Below, piece by piece: positions 51,103 through 58,918 of a stretch of DNA of 64,000 nucleotides. The DNA lies in NCBI GenBank assembly GCA_046331175.1, contig JAXLRI010000011.1, forward strand, positions 1 through 64,000, given 5' to 3'. Under the pieces are notes generated by a model. It did no database searches. It had not been told where the DNA came from and was given only the letters and a program-made list of their open reading frames with translations. The DNA is from JAWKIW01 sp046331175. GTDB lineage: Bacteria; Actinomycetota; Acidimicrobiia; Acidimicrobiales; Acidimicrobilacustridaceae. Within the stretch, counting starts at the first letter, position 1. Each line of letters begins with the position of its first letter. A program made the translations under genes and the position numbers.

Positions 51103-52461
51103 TCAGGTGCCCGACAGCTGCACGCCGTCGACCACGAGCGTGACCGACCCGGTGCCGCCGGGCAGCCACTCGAGGTCGCCACCGACGGCGACGACGTCGA
51201 GCAGCAGGCGCTGCAGCGTGGTGGCCAGCGTGACCTCGCGCACCGGCTCGGCGAGGGCGCCGTCGCGGACCATCAGGCCCTCGGCGCCGACCGACACGTC
51301 GCCGCTCACCGCGTTGACCCCGCTGTGCAGGCCGGTGAGCGACGCCACGTAGAAGCCGTGGTCGACCCCGGCGAGCACCTCGTCGTGGGTGCCGGTGCCG
51401 GGCGCGATGGCCAGCGCCTGGCAGCCGACGCCGGGGGTGGAGCGGTAGCCGCGCACCGCCGAACCGGTGGACGCGGCGCCGGCCCGGCGGCCGGTGTAGG
51501 CGTTGTGCAGGAAGCCGCGAAGAATGCCGTCCTCGATGAGCACGTTGCGGCGGCAGGCCAGGCCCTCGCCGTCGTGGCTGTCGGCGGCGAGCGATCGCGC
51601 GTCGGTCGGGTCGTCGACCAGGGTCAGCAGCGGCGAGGCGATCTGCTCGCCCATGCGATCGGCGAACGGCGAGCGGCCCTTCAGCACCCGCTCGCCGGTG
51701 AGCGTGCCCCCGGCGATGCCCACCAGCGTGGCGGCCAGGCGGGGCTCGAAGACGACGGCCAGGCGCTGCGACGGCGCCTTCTTCGCCCCGAAGAGCCGCA
51801 CGGCCCGCTCGACGGCGTCGTCGGCGGCCAGGTCGACGTCGAGCAGGTTGGGGTCGCGGCCGACGTCGAGGCCACCGCCGATCTTGGTCTCGTCGCCCGA
51901 CACCGCCAGCGCCGACACCGACAGCGAGCACATCGCCGACCGGCCCCACGCCTGCACGCCGGTGCTGGTGGCCACCGCCGCCTCGCCCCGTCCGTCGCCG
52001 TAGGAGGCGGTGCGCACGCCGGTGACGCGCGGGTCGCGCCCCACCACCGCCCGCTCGAGGGCCAGCGCCAGCTCGACCTTGCGGTCGGTGGGGAAGGCGA
52101 CCAGCTCGTCGCTCCACAGGTCCTGGTCGATGGGGGCCACCTCGTCAGGCTCGGCCAGGCCGAACCACTCGTCGACCTCGCCGAACGAGGCGTTGTCGCG
52201 GGCGTCGGCGAGGGTCTCGTCGATGACCGATTCGTCGAGCGTCCCCGCGTGGGCGAAGCCCTGTCGACCGTCGACCACCACGCGGATGCCGACGCCCGAC
52301 GACGCCGCCGAGGTGAGCGACTCGACCTCGCCGCCGTAGGCCTTCACCGAGGTGGACTCGCCCCGCGCCACGTAGGCCTCGACCTGCTCGCCGGGGCGCG
52401 CCCGCTCTGCGATGCGCACCGCCAGGTCCAACAGCTCGCTGCCGCCGGCCGCCTCGGTCAT
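51103..52461 (-). CDS. TldE/PmbA-family metalloprotease subunit (copy 1)
   Basis: The 452-residue protein has the TldD/PmbA fold: VEAYVARGESTSVKAYGGEVES, GVGIRVVVDGRQGFA, and the C-terminal FLHNAYTGRRAGAASTGSAVRG and LHSGVNAVSGDVSVGAEG of PmbA (TldE). It lacks the HExxxH zinc site, as expected for the non-catalytic TldE partner. TldD/TldE heterodimers cleave unfolded peptides and mature ribosomal peptides such as microcin B17. Only 16 bp separate it from a second TldE gene. The catalytic partner TldD is at 58.9 kb. Confidence 0.92.
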   Translation of the reverse strand: MTEAAGGSELLDLAVRIAERARPGEQVEAYVARGESTSVKAYGGEVESLTSAASSGVGIRVVVDGRQGFAHAGTLDESVIDETLADARDNASFGEVDEWFGLAEPDEVAPIDQDLWSDELVAFPTDRKVELALALERAVVGRDPRVTGVRTASYGDGRGEAAVATSTGVQAWGRSAMCSLSVSALAVSGDETKIGGGLDVGRDPNLLDVDLAADDAVERAVRLFGAKKAPSQRLAVVFEPRLAATLVGIAGGTLTGERVLKGRSPFADRMGEQIASPLLTLVDDPTDARSLAADSHDGEGLACRRNVLIEDGILRGFLHNAYTGRRAGAASTGSAVRGYRSTPGVGCQALAIAPGTGTHDEVLAGVDHGFYVASLTGLHSGVNAVSGDVSVGAEGLMVRDGALAEPVREVTLATTLQRLLLDVVAVGGDLEWLPGGTGSVTLVVDGVQLSGT

Positions 52462-52477
52462 CGCCGGTGCCCGCCCA

Positions 52478-53827
52478 TCAGGTGCCGGACAACGTGACGT
52501 CGGCGACGACGAGGCTCACGCCCGCCGCGCTCATGGGGAGCTGGGTGAGGTCGTCGCCGACGGCGGTGACGTCCTTGAGCATCTTCTGCAGCGTGGAGGC
52601 GATGGTGAACTCGCGCACCGGCTCGGCCAGCTCGCCGCCCCGGATGCGCAGGCCCTCGGCCCCGGTGGAGAAGTCGCCGCTGACCGGGTTCACACCCGAG
52701 TGCAGCCCCGACACCTCCTGCACGAGGATCCCGTCGCCCACCCCGGCGATCAGCTCGGCCGGCGAGCGGTCGCCCGGCACCAGGCTGGTGGCCATGCACC
52801 CGACGCCCGGCGTCGAGGAGAAGCCCCGCACCGCCGAGCCGGTGGACGCGGCGCCGGCCCGGCGACCGGTGTAGGCGTTGTGCACGAACATCTGCAGCAC
52901 GCCGCCCTCGATGAGCGAGTTGCGCCGGGTCGCCAGCCCCTCGCCGTCGGTGTCGGTGGCGGTGAAGAAGGCCGGGTCGGTGGGGTCGTCGACCAGCGTG
53001 ATGAGCGGCGAGGCCACCTCCTCGCCCAGGCGGTCGGCGAACAGCGAGCGGCCCTTGAGCACCGACTCGCCGTTGAGGGTGAAGGCGAGGATGCCGAGCA
53101 GCTGGGCGGTGACCCACGGGTCGAGCACCACCGTGAGGCGCTCGCTCGCCGGCTTCACCGCGCCGAGCATGCGGGTGGCCCGGTCGGCGGCCTCGGTGGC
53201 GGCGACGGCGACGTCGAGCTCGCTCGGCTGGTGGCCGACCGAGAAGCCGAAGCCGGTCTGCACCTCGCCGGCCTGCTCGGCCAGCGCGTAGGTGGCGACG
53301 TAGCAGGACGTGTCGCGGCTGAGCGACCGGATGCCGGTGGTGGTGACGATGGCGGCCTCGCCCACCGAGTCGACGTACTCGGCCGACTCGATGCCGACGA
53401 TGCGGGCGTCAGCCGCTCGCACGGCGCGCTCGAGCTCGATGGCCAGCTCGACCTTGCGGTCGGTGGCGAACGACACCAGCTCGTCGCGGTACAGGTCGAG
53501 GTCGGCCACGGCCACGCCGTCGGGCTCGGCCAGGCCGAACCACTCGTCGACCTCGCCGAAGCCGGCGTTGTCGCGGGCCTCGGCGAGCGTCTCGTCGATG
53601 ACCGACTCGTCGAGCGTGCCGGCGTAGGCGAAGCCCTGGCGACCGTCGCGCACCACGCGGATGCCGATGCCCTGGGACTGCGCCGACGACAGCGACTCGA
53701 CCTCGCCCTCGTAGACCTTGATCTCGGTGTCGGTCCCCCGCACCACCACCGCCTCGACCTGCTCCCCCGGCCCCGCCCGGCCGACGACCCGGTCGGCGAC
53801 GGCGAGCAGGTCGTCGCCGGCGGTCAT
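52478..53827 (-). CDS. TldE/PmbA-family metalloprotease subunit (copy 2)
   Basis: The 449-residue protein is a clear paralog of the adjacent gene along the whole length: GTLDESVIDETLA.ARDNA.FGEVDEW-type identity stretches, FVHNAYTGRRAGAASTGSAVRG and LHSGVNPVSGDFSTGAEG. It also lacks HExxxH. The two genes arose by tandem duplication and have diverged in the middle and N-terminal parts. They probably form an operon (16 bp gap). Each may pair with TldD, or the three may form different complexes. ATG 53827 (MTAGDDLLAV). Confidence 0.93.
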   Translation of the reverse strand: MTAGDDLLAVADRVVGRAGPGEQVEAVVVRGTDTEIKVYEGEVESLSSAQSQGIGIRVVRDGRQGFAYAGTLDESVIDETLAEARDNAGFGEVDEWFGLAEPDGVAVADLDLYRDELVSFATDRKVELAIELERAVRAADARIVGIESAEYVDSVGEAAIVTTTGIRSLSRDTSCYVATYALAEQAGEVQTGFGFSVGHQPSELDVAVAATEAADRATRMLGAVKPASERLTVVLDPWVTAQLLGILAFTLNGESVLKGRSLFADRLGEEVASPLITLVDDPTDPAFFTATDTDGEGLATRRNSLIEGGVLQMFVHNAYTGRRAGAASTGSAVRGFSSTPGVGCMATSLVPGDRSPAELIAGVGDGILVQEVSGLHSGVNPVSGDFSTGAEGLRIRGGELAEPVREFTIASTLQKMLKDVTAVGDDLTQLPMSAAGVSLVVADVTLSGT

Positions 53828-53970
53828 CGGGCGGAGCCCCAGGTGGCCAGGCAGGGCTCGTTCGTCACGCGCATGGCGACGTTCCTACCAGACGAACCCG
53901 CCGATGCCTCACGGCGAGCACCCGTCGTCGAGCAGCCGCCCGACCCGGAGGTGCACCATCTGGGGGTGGG

Positions 53971-54546
53971 GTGGGCATCGACGTGGTGATGGGTGGCACC
54001 TCCCCCTCGACCGGTTCGGGCCGGCGCACCACAGCCGAACCCGCTCGCGAGAGCGGCCCCGCGCCCACCGACCCGACCTCGCCGACGGCCGACGACGCCG
54101 GCTTCGACGCGCTGTACCGGACCGAGCGGCTGCCCATGGTCCGCCTCGCCCACCTCATCACCGGCTCGAACGCCGCCGCCGAGGACCTGGTCCACGAGGC
54201 CTTCCTGAAGGTCCGTCCCCGATTCGCCGACCTGCGCGACCCCGGGGCCTACCTGCGGACGACGGTGGTCAACGAGTGCCGCATGTGGTTCCGGCGCCGC
54301 GACGTCGAGGCCCGCCACGCCCCCACCCCGTCCGACCAGCTGCAGCTGCCGCCCGAGCTCGACGAGACGTGGGCCGCGCTGCAGCAGCTGTCCCCCAAGC
54401 GCCGCATCGTGGTCTTCCTCCGCTTCTACGAGGACCGCTCGATCGACGACATCGCCGAGATCCTGCGGTCCCGCCCCGGCACCGTCCGATCGCTGCTGCG
54501 GCGGGGCCTGGCCTCGCTGCGGGAGGTGCTCACCGATGGCTCCTGA
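53971..54546 (+). CDS. ECF-family RNA polymerase sigma factor
   Basis: The 191-residue protein has a low-complexity start (about 1-40), region 2 (DALYRTERLPMVRLAHLITG, about 46-65, then AAEDLVHEAFLKV) and region 4 (about 125-185: LSPKRRIVVFLRFYEDRSIDDIAE...SRPGTVRSLLRRGL). It directs RNA polymerase to a stress or envelope regulon. GTG 53971 or ATG 53989 is the start. The next gene overlaps its end by 11 bp and encodes a single-pass membrane protein, a likely anti-sigma partner. Confidence 0.93.
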   Translation: MGIDVVMGGTSPSTGSGRRTTAEPARESGPAPTDPTSPTADDAGFDALYRTERLPMVRLAHLITGSNAAAEDLVHEAFLKVRPRFADLRDPGAYLRTTVVNECRMWFRRRDVEARHAPTPSDQLQLPPELDETWAALQQLSPKRRIVVFLRFYEDRSIDDIAEILRSRPGTVRSLLRRGLASLREVLTDGS

Positions 54547-56305
54547 CCGACCGACCGGCCACGGCCGGCTCGACGACGCCGCGCTGGCCGACCGCATCCG
54601 GGCCACGGCCACCGCGGTGGCCGAGCGCACCGCCGCGCCGGCTCGCGACCTCGACGAGCCGACCATCCTCGCCTCGCCCGACCACCACCGCTCGCCGGCT
54701 CGGCTGGTGGGCGTGGCCGCCGCCTGCCTGCTCGTCGTGGCGCTCGTGGCTGGCGCGGTCGTCGCCCTCCGGGACCGCACCGGCCAGGTCACCACAGACG
54801 GCACGCCGAGCGGCCCGGGCGTGGGTGAACCGGGCGCCGGTGGACTTCCGCGCCTGCTCCCGACCTGGGTGCCCGAGGGCTACTCGCTCACCGAGACGAA
54901 GGTGACGCCCGGGCCACCCCCGAAGGCGTCGTTCCTGCGCCGCTACGAGCGGACCACGCCCGAGGCGTGCAACGACCCCGCGGTCCTGTGCCCCTATGGG
55001 CCCGGCGGACCGTTGCGCGTGGAGGTCCGAGCCGCGTCGGTGGACGACCCGCAGGGCATCGCTCCCCCGGTCACGAACATCCGCGCAGCACAGCCAACGG
55101 ACATCAACGGGGACGCCGGGTGGATCAACGTGAGGATGGACGGCGTCAGCTCCGACCCTGAGTATCGCGGGTACTCGGTGACGTGGGGCCACGGTGCGGT
55201 GCGCGCCTCGGTCACGTCGTGGGGGGCGAGCAACGAGGACACCGTCCGCATCGCGCGCGGGGTGACGGTGGGCGGCACGCCGACGAACCCGACCGCCGAG
55301 GTCGCTCCCGATGCCCTCCCGGGCACGCTGCAGCCCACCTACGCCGGTCCGGATCTCCTGCTCGCCATGGGTGGGCTGCCGGGCCAGGTCGGGATGGCCC
55401 GGCTCGTCTACACGACCGGCAGGCAGACGCCGTACGCGCAGGGCACGCCGCCGGCACGCGTGGAGGGCGTCGCCCCCGACCAGATCTTCCTGACCGAGTA
55501 CGACGCCCCGATAGCAGCCGCCACACCCTGGTGGCTCCCGCTGACCGACCGATCGCAGCCCACCACCGTCGACGGGGTCACCTGCGTCAGCAGCATCTTC
55601 CCTGGTGGCCCGATACCGCCGACACCGGGACCGCAGCCGTGGACCTCGGTGTACTGCGCCGATGCCACCACCTTCGTCGCCCTGGGGAGCAGCTCCGTGC
55701 CGCGCGACGACCTCGAGCGCATGGCCCACTCGCTGCGGCCCGCGACGGTCGCCGAGCGCTCGACCCTTCCGCCGACCACCACCACCGACCTGCCCACCCC
55801 GCGCCCCGACCTCACGATCCCGCCGAGCGCAACGGCGCCCGGCGCTGTGCCCGCCGAGGACGCCGGTCCGGCGACGACCTCTGATCCTGCGAGCTGGCTG
55901 ATCGACGTCGGGGCTCGCGTGCTCCACGACGCACCGCTCGCCGATCGCGTCGACCTCTGGGTCTTCGAACCGGCGAACGACGCCTCTCGCGTGGGCGAGG
56001 CCTCGGGCTGCCAGTGCTGGCGGCGGATGTACCAGGCCGTCGCCGTGACGGGTGTCGGCCCGACGACCGACGCTGGTGACGTCGACCTCACCGAGGTCCG
56101 CCTTCGAGTTCCACCTGAGCTGGTGCTGTGGATCCGTGGCCTGCCCGAGAGCGGCGCCGCGCTGGCGGCGACGTCGTCGACCGGTGAGGTCGTGCCCTGC
56201 AACAGCGACTCGTGCCCGGGGCGACCGTCGTTCACGGTGCCGCCGGCTCCCTCCGACACCGTCTCCCCGTCCGTCCCGGCGACATCACCCGGCGCCGGCC
56301 CGTAG
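54536..56305 (+). CDS. Single-pass membrane protein, probable anti-sigma partner of the ECF factor
   Basis: The 589-residue protein has a short cytoplasmic part (about 1-50), one transmembrane helix (about 55-78, LVGVAAACLLVVALVAGAVV) and a large outer domain with Thr/Pro-rich linkers and several cysteines. No zinc-binding HxxxCxxC anti-sigma motif is seen, so anti-sigma function rests on the 11-bp overlap with the sigma gene and topology. The ATG at 54536 lies inside the sigma C-terminus. Outer segments read like an LPTWVPEGYSLTE-type sensory domain. Confidence 0.75.
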   Translation: MAPDRPTGHGRLDDAALADRIRATATAVAERTAAPARDLDEPTILASPDHHRSPARLVGVAAACLLVVALVAGAVVALRDRTGQVTTDGTPSGPGVGEPGAGGLPRLLPTWVPEGYSLTETKVTPGPPPKASFLRRYERTTPEACNDPAVLCPYGPGGPLRVEVRAASVDDPQGIAPPVTNIRAAQPTDINGDAGWINVRMDGVSSDPEYRGYSVTWGHGAVRASVTSWGASNEDTVRIARGVTVGGTPTNPTAEVAPDALPGTLQPTYAGPDLLLAMGGLPGQVGMARLVYTTGRQTPYAQGTPPARVEGVAPDQIFLTEYDAPIAAATPWWLPLTDRSQPTTVDGVTCVSSIFPGGPIPPTPGPQPWTSVYCADATTFVALGSSSVPRDDLERMAHSLRPATVAERSTLPPTTTTDLPTPRPDLTIPPSATAPGAVPAEDAGPATTSDPASWLIDVGARVLHDAPLADRVDLWVFEPANDASRVGEASGCQCWRRMYQAVAVTGVGPTTDAGDVDLTEVRLRVPPELVLWIRGLPESGAALAATSSTGEVVPCNSDSCPGRPSFTVPPAPSDTVSPSVPATSPGAGP

Positions 56306-56315
56306 CGGATCCCAC

Positions 56316-56681
56316 CTACGGATCCGACGATGGGGCTGGCGCGTCGCCTGGGTCGCCCGCCCGTTCGAACAACGCGTGCACGGCGCTGGCGAGCGGGTCG
56401 AGGTCGTGGTCGACCACGTCCCGGACGATGGTGTGGTCGGTGTCGAAGTATCGGTGGGCGAGGTGGTCGCGCATGCGGGCGATCTCCTTCCACGGAACGC
56501 TCGGCTCGGCCCCGAGCAGCTCGGGATCGATGCCCTTCACCGCCTCGCCGATCTCGAGGAGCCGGATGCGGACGGCGTCGTAGACCAAGCCGTCGTCCAG
56601 CGAACCGCGAGCCAGGTGGGACCGGATCGCCTCGATGGCACCGGCGATGTCGCCGAGACGAGCCTCGTCGCGTCGGCTCAA
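56316..56681 (-). CDS. hepT: HepT-type HEPN ribonuclease toxin
   Basis: The 121-residue helical protein has the intact HEPN catalytic motif Rx4HxY as RDHLAHRY. HepT toxins cleave RNA, often tRNA 3' ends. Their activity is blocked when the cognate MntA adds AMP to the motif tyrosine. Its start overlaps the mntA stop by 4 bp, so the antitoxin is translated first. ATG 56681 (MSRRDEARL). Confidence 0.93.
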   Translation of the reverse strand: MSRRDEARLGDIAGAIEAIRSHLARGSLDDGLVYDAVRIRLLEIGEAVKGIDPELLGAEPSVPWKEIARMRDHLAHRYFDTDHTIVRDVVDHDLDPLASAVHALFERAGDPGDAPAPSSDP

Positions 56682-56986
56682 AGGGTGACAGCCTCGGCCA
56701 GCACCTCGTCGCGCACCCCGTCCCGCAGGGAGGATCGCGTGCCGACATCGACGGTCACCCCGAGCACCTCTTCGAGCTCGACACCGATGGAGAGGAGCTC
56801 GATCGGGCGTGCGTCGGGCTCGAGGTCGACGAGGAAGTCGATGTCGCTTTCCGGGTGCTCGTCCCCGCGTGCGACCGACCCGAAGATGGCCACCGACAGC
56901 CCGTGGTGGCGCGCCACGATGGCCTTGATCTCGTCGCGGTGCGCCTCGACCAAGCTTCGCAAGGGGTGGAGGGCCACGTCGGACAT
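56678..56986 (-). CDS. mntA: MntA-type nucleotidyltransferase antitoxin
   Basis: The 102-residue protein has the minimal nucleotidyltransferase motif GSVARGDEHPESDIDFLV (GSx10DxD), with a third acidic residue expected in the VTVDVG strand. It should adenylylate HepT and neutralise it. ATG 56986 lies back-to-back with the MazEF-like pair at 57078, leaving a 91-bp shared region with palindromes. hepT follows with a 4-bp overlap. Confidence 0.93.
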   Translation of the reverse strand: MSDVALHPLRSLVEAHRDEIKAIVARHHGLSVAIFGSVARGDEHPESDIDFLVDLEPDARPIELLSIGVELEEVLGVTVDVGTRSSLRDGVRDEVLAEAVTL

Positions 56987-57040
56987 GTGATCCAGCCTAC
57001 GACCTCAGGCGATCCTCGATCCGACCCGAGCCGCCGAACG

Positions 57041-57069
57041 TAGACCTTGGTGTCTACAGATCTGTAGAC
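57041..57069. promoter_or_regulatory. Nested palindromic operator between two toxin-antitoxin pairs
   Basis: GTCTACAGA-TCTGTAGAC (57052-57069) is a perfect 18-bp palindrome, and TAGAC (57041-57045) pairs with the GTCTA inside it. The site ends 8 bp before the RHH antitoxin start, as expected for autoregulation. Confidence 0.75.
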
Positions 57070-57077
57070 TCCCTCCC

Positions 57078-57317
57078 GTGAGCACGACCATCCGCGTGAG
57101 CGAGGCGACCCGCGACCGCTTCTCCCGCCTGGCCGCCGCAACGGGGCGACCGATGACCCAGCTGCTCGACGAGGCCGCCGATGCCCTCGAACGCCGGGTC
57201 TTCTTCGACCAGCTCGCTGTCGGCTTCGACGACCTGCGCAGCGATCCCGACCGGTGGGCCGAGGTCGTGACCGAGCGGGCGATCGAGGCCGGGGCTTCCA
57301 ACGACCGCTCCCGGTGA
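57078..57317 (+). CDS. Ribbon-helix-helix antitoxin
   Basis: The 79-residue protein has an N-terminal RHH motif (STTIRVSEATRDRFSRLAAATGRPMTQ, about 2-28) for operator binding and a C-terminal helical tail for toxin binding. GTG 57078 follows a perfect palindrome by 8 bp; the message is probably leaderless. The toxin gene starts 7 bp after its stop. It should repress its own operon and neutralise the MazF-like partner. Confidence 0.9.
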   Translation: MSTTIRVSEATRDRFSRLAAATGRPMTQLLDEAADALERRVFFDQLAVGFDDLRSDPDRWAEVVTERAIEAGASNDRSR

Positions 57318-57324
57318 GCACCCG

Positions 57325-57666
57325 ATGAGCCCGGCACGGCGGGGCGAGATCTGGCTCGTCGACTTCGGCGTGCCCGTCGGGCGCGAGCAGGCGGGGCGGC
57401 GGCCGGCGGTGGTGGTGTCGGCCGATCGGCTCAACGAGAGCCCCGCCGGGGTGGTGATCGTCGTGCCCTGCACCACCTCGCGCCGCGGGCTGCCCTCGCA
57501 CGTCGAGCTCGACCCGGCGTCGTCAGGTCTCGACGAGGTCACCTACGCCAAGGGCGAGGACGTGAGGTCGGTCGCCGAGGAGCGCCTCGTCGCGCGGTTG
57601 GGTGCCGCTCCGATCGAGACCATGTTCGACCTCACCCGGGTCCTGCGCTACCTGCTGGACGCGTGA
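57325..57666 (+). CDS. mazF: MazF/PemK-family endoribonuclease toxin
   Basis: The 113-residue protein has the PemK/MazF fold: RRGEIWLVDFG, GREQAGRRPAVVVSAD (catalytic Arg region), IVVPCTTS (catalytic Thr/Ser) and the AEERLVARLGAAPIETM end. MazF toxins cut mRNA or other RNA at short sequences. It is paired with the RHH antitoxin upstream, with a 7-bp gap. The cut sequence cannot be predicted. Confidence 0.94.
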   Translation: MSPARRGEIWLVDFGVPVGREQAGRRPAVVVSADRLNESPAGVVIVVPCTTSRRGLPSHVELDPASSGLDEVTYAKGEDVRSVAEERLVARLGAAPIETMFDLTRVLRYLLDA

Positions 57667-57705
57667 CGAAGCGACCGAGTGGGCGACCGCACCGTCCAGG
57701 AACGC

Positions 57706-58320
57706 TCAGGCCGGCGGGTCGACGGCGGTGCGGGCCATCTCCACGAAGGTGTCGACCATCGACCGGCGCTGGCGCGGCGGGCGCTCGGCGAGGTCGACGA
57801 TGAGGTGACCGGCCAGGTCGATGACGAGGGCGACCGCGTCGACCCGCTCGGGTGGCAGCCCGACGACCTCGGTGAGCAGGGCGGCGTTGGTCGCGGTGTC
57901 GGCCCGGTCGGCCGCCCGCAGCGCCGGGTCCTGGCGGATGGCCCGCATGATCTCCACCACGAGCGGGTCGGTGGCCGAGGCGAGGTAGGCCCGCAGGGCG
58001 CGCTCGAGCCGCTCGACGGGGCCGCCGTCGCCGTCGACCGCTTCGAGCGCGGCCTGCTGGCCGTGGGCGAGGTGACGCAGGGCCAGCTCGTGCACCAAGG
58101 CGTTCTGGGCCGGGAACCAGCGGTACACCGACCCGATCGCCACCTCGGCCCGCTCGGCCACGTCGGTCATGGTGAAGCCGGCAACCCCACGCTCGGCCAG
58201 CAGGCCGGCGGCGGCGTCGAGGATGCGCTCCTGGCTGGCCCGGGCCCGCGCCTGCACCGGCGCCCGGCCGGCCGGAAGTGCCGGGCCAGCGGAACCGGTA
58301 CGGCCAGCGGCGCCGGTCAC
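57706..58320 (-). CDS. TetR-family repressor
   Basis: The 204-residue protein has a Pro/Ala-rich lead, then the TetR DNA-binding domain (about 22-66: ERILDAAAGLLAERGVAGFTM, AIGSVYRWFPAQNALV) and a ligand-binding helical domain. GTG 58320 overlaps the tautomerase stop by 4 bp, so both come from one transcript starting near the palindrome at 58775-58797, the probable operator. The ligand is unknown. It may sense the tautomerase substrate. Confidence 0.92.
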   Translation of the reverse strand: MTGAAGRTGSAGPALPAGRAPVQARARASQERILDAAAGLLAERGVAGFTMTDVAERAEVAIGSVYRWFPAQNALVHELALRHLAHGQQAALEAVDGDGGPVERLERALRAYLASATDPLVVEIMRAIRQDPALRAADRADTATNAALLTEVVGLPPERVDAVALVIDLAGHLIVDLAERPPRQRRSMVDTFVEMARTAVDPPA

Positions 58321-58757
58321 CCGACGAGGTGCTGGAGGTGCGCGTAGCCGGCCCGCCGAGCGAAGTCGGGCAGGCGCTGGAGCTGGCCACCGATGGCCCA
58401 GCGACCGTCGGGCACCTCCGACACCACCACCGACACGGTCACCAGCTGCTGGGTGGCCTCGTCGAAGGCGGCCTGCACGGTCGCGGCGAAGACCTCGATG
58501 CTCTCGTCGTCCACCACGCCGGCGGGCGGGTGCAGCCAGACGAACACCGGGGCCACCAGGCCGACGGGGTCGACGCCGTCGGACCGGATGGACCCGGCCG
58601 GCCGCACGTCCCACAGGACGATGAGGCCCAGCCGCAGCTCGGGGTCGTCGGGGATCTGCTCGGCGGTGGCTCCGGCCTCGGTGACCGCGGCGATGAGGCG
58701 CTCGGTCGTCTCGGCGTCGTACACGCCCTCGGGGACCTCGACCCGGATGATCGGCAT
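58317..58757 (-). CDS. Tautomerase-superfamily protein
   Basis: The 146-residue protein starts MPIIRVEVPEG, with the catalytic Pro2 exposed after Met removal, as in 4-oxalocrotonate tautomerases. It is about twice the 60-residue unit and may be a fused pair. Members tautomerise enol/keto acids or dehalogenate acrylates. ATG 58757 has AAGGAG five bases upstream. It is co-transcribed with a TetR gene that overlaps its end. Confidence 0.85.
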   Translation of the reverse strand: MPIIRVEVPEGVYDAETTERLIAAVTEAGATAEQIPDDPELRLGLIVLWDVRPAGSIRSDGVDPVGLVAPVFVWLHPPAGVVDDESIEVFAATVQAAFDEATQQLVTVSVVVSEVPDGRWAIGGQLQRLPDFARRAGYAHLQHLVG

Positions 58758-58774
58758 GGTGGCTCCTTCGCACG

Positions 58775-58797
58775 AAAGATGAGGCACCCTCAACTTT
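58775..58797. promoter_or_regulatory. 23-bp operator palindrome before the tautomerase-TetR operon
   Basis: Arms AAAGATGAGG (58775-58784) and CCTCAACTTT (58788-58797) pair at 9 of 10 positions around CAC. It lies 18 bp before the tautomerase ATG and is the likely site of the co-encoded TetR. Confidence 0.65.
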
Positions 58798-58918
58798 AGT
58801 GGAGGCGCGAGCAGATGCCACACCCGCTCCAGCAGGGATGGGCCGGGGTCCGGACCGATCCGGAGGCGCGAGAGGTCGACGTCGCCGACCCGGGCGGCCG
58901 GCGACGGGGAGGCGATCG

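Noticed and set aside
58758..58918. RiPP precursor peptide for TldD
   Set aside because: The stretch before TldD's end holds only the tautomerase operator, two GGAGGCGCGAG copies and no small coding frame with a start and ribosome site.
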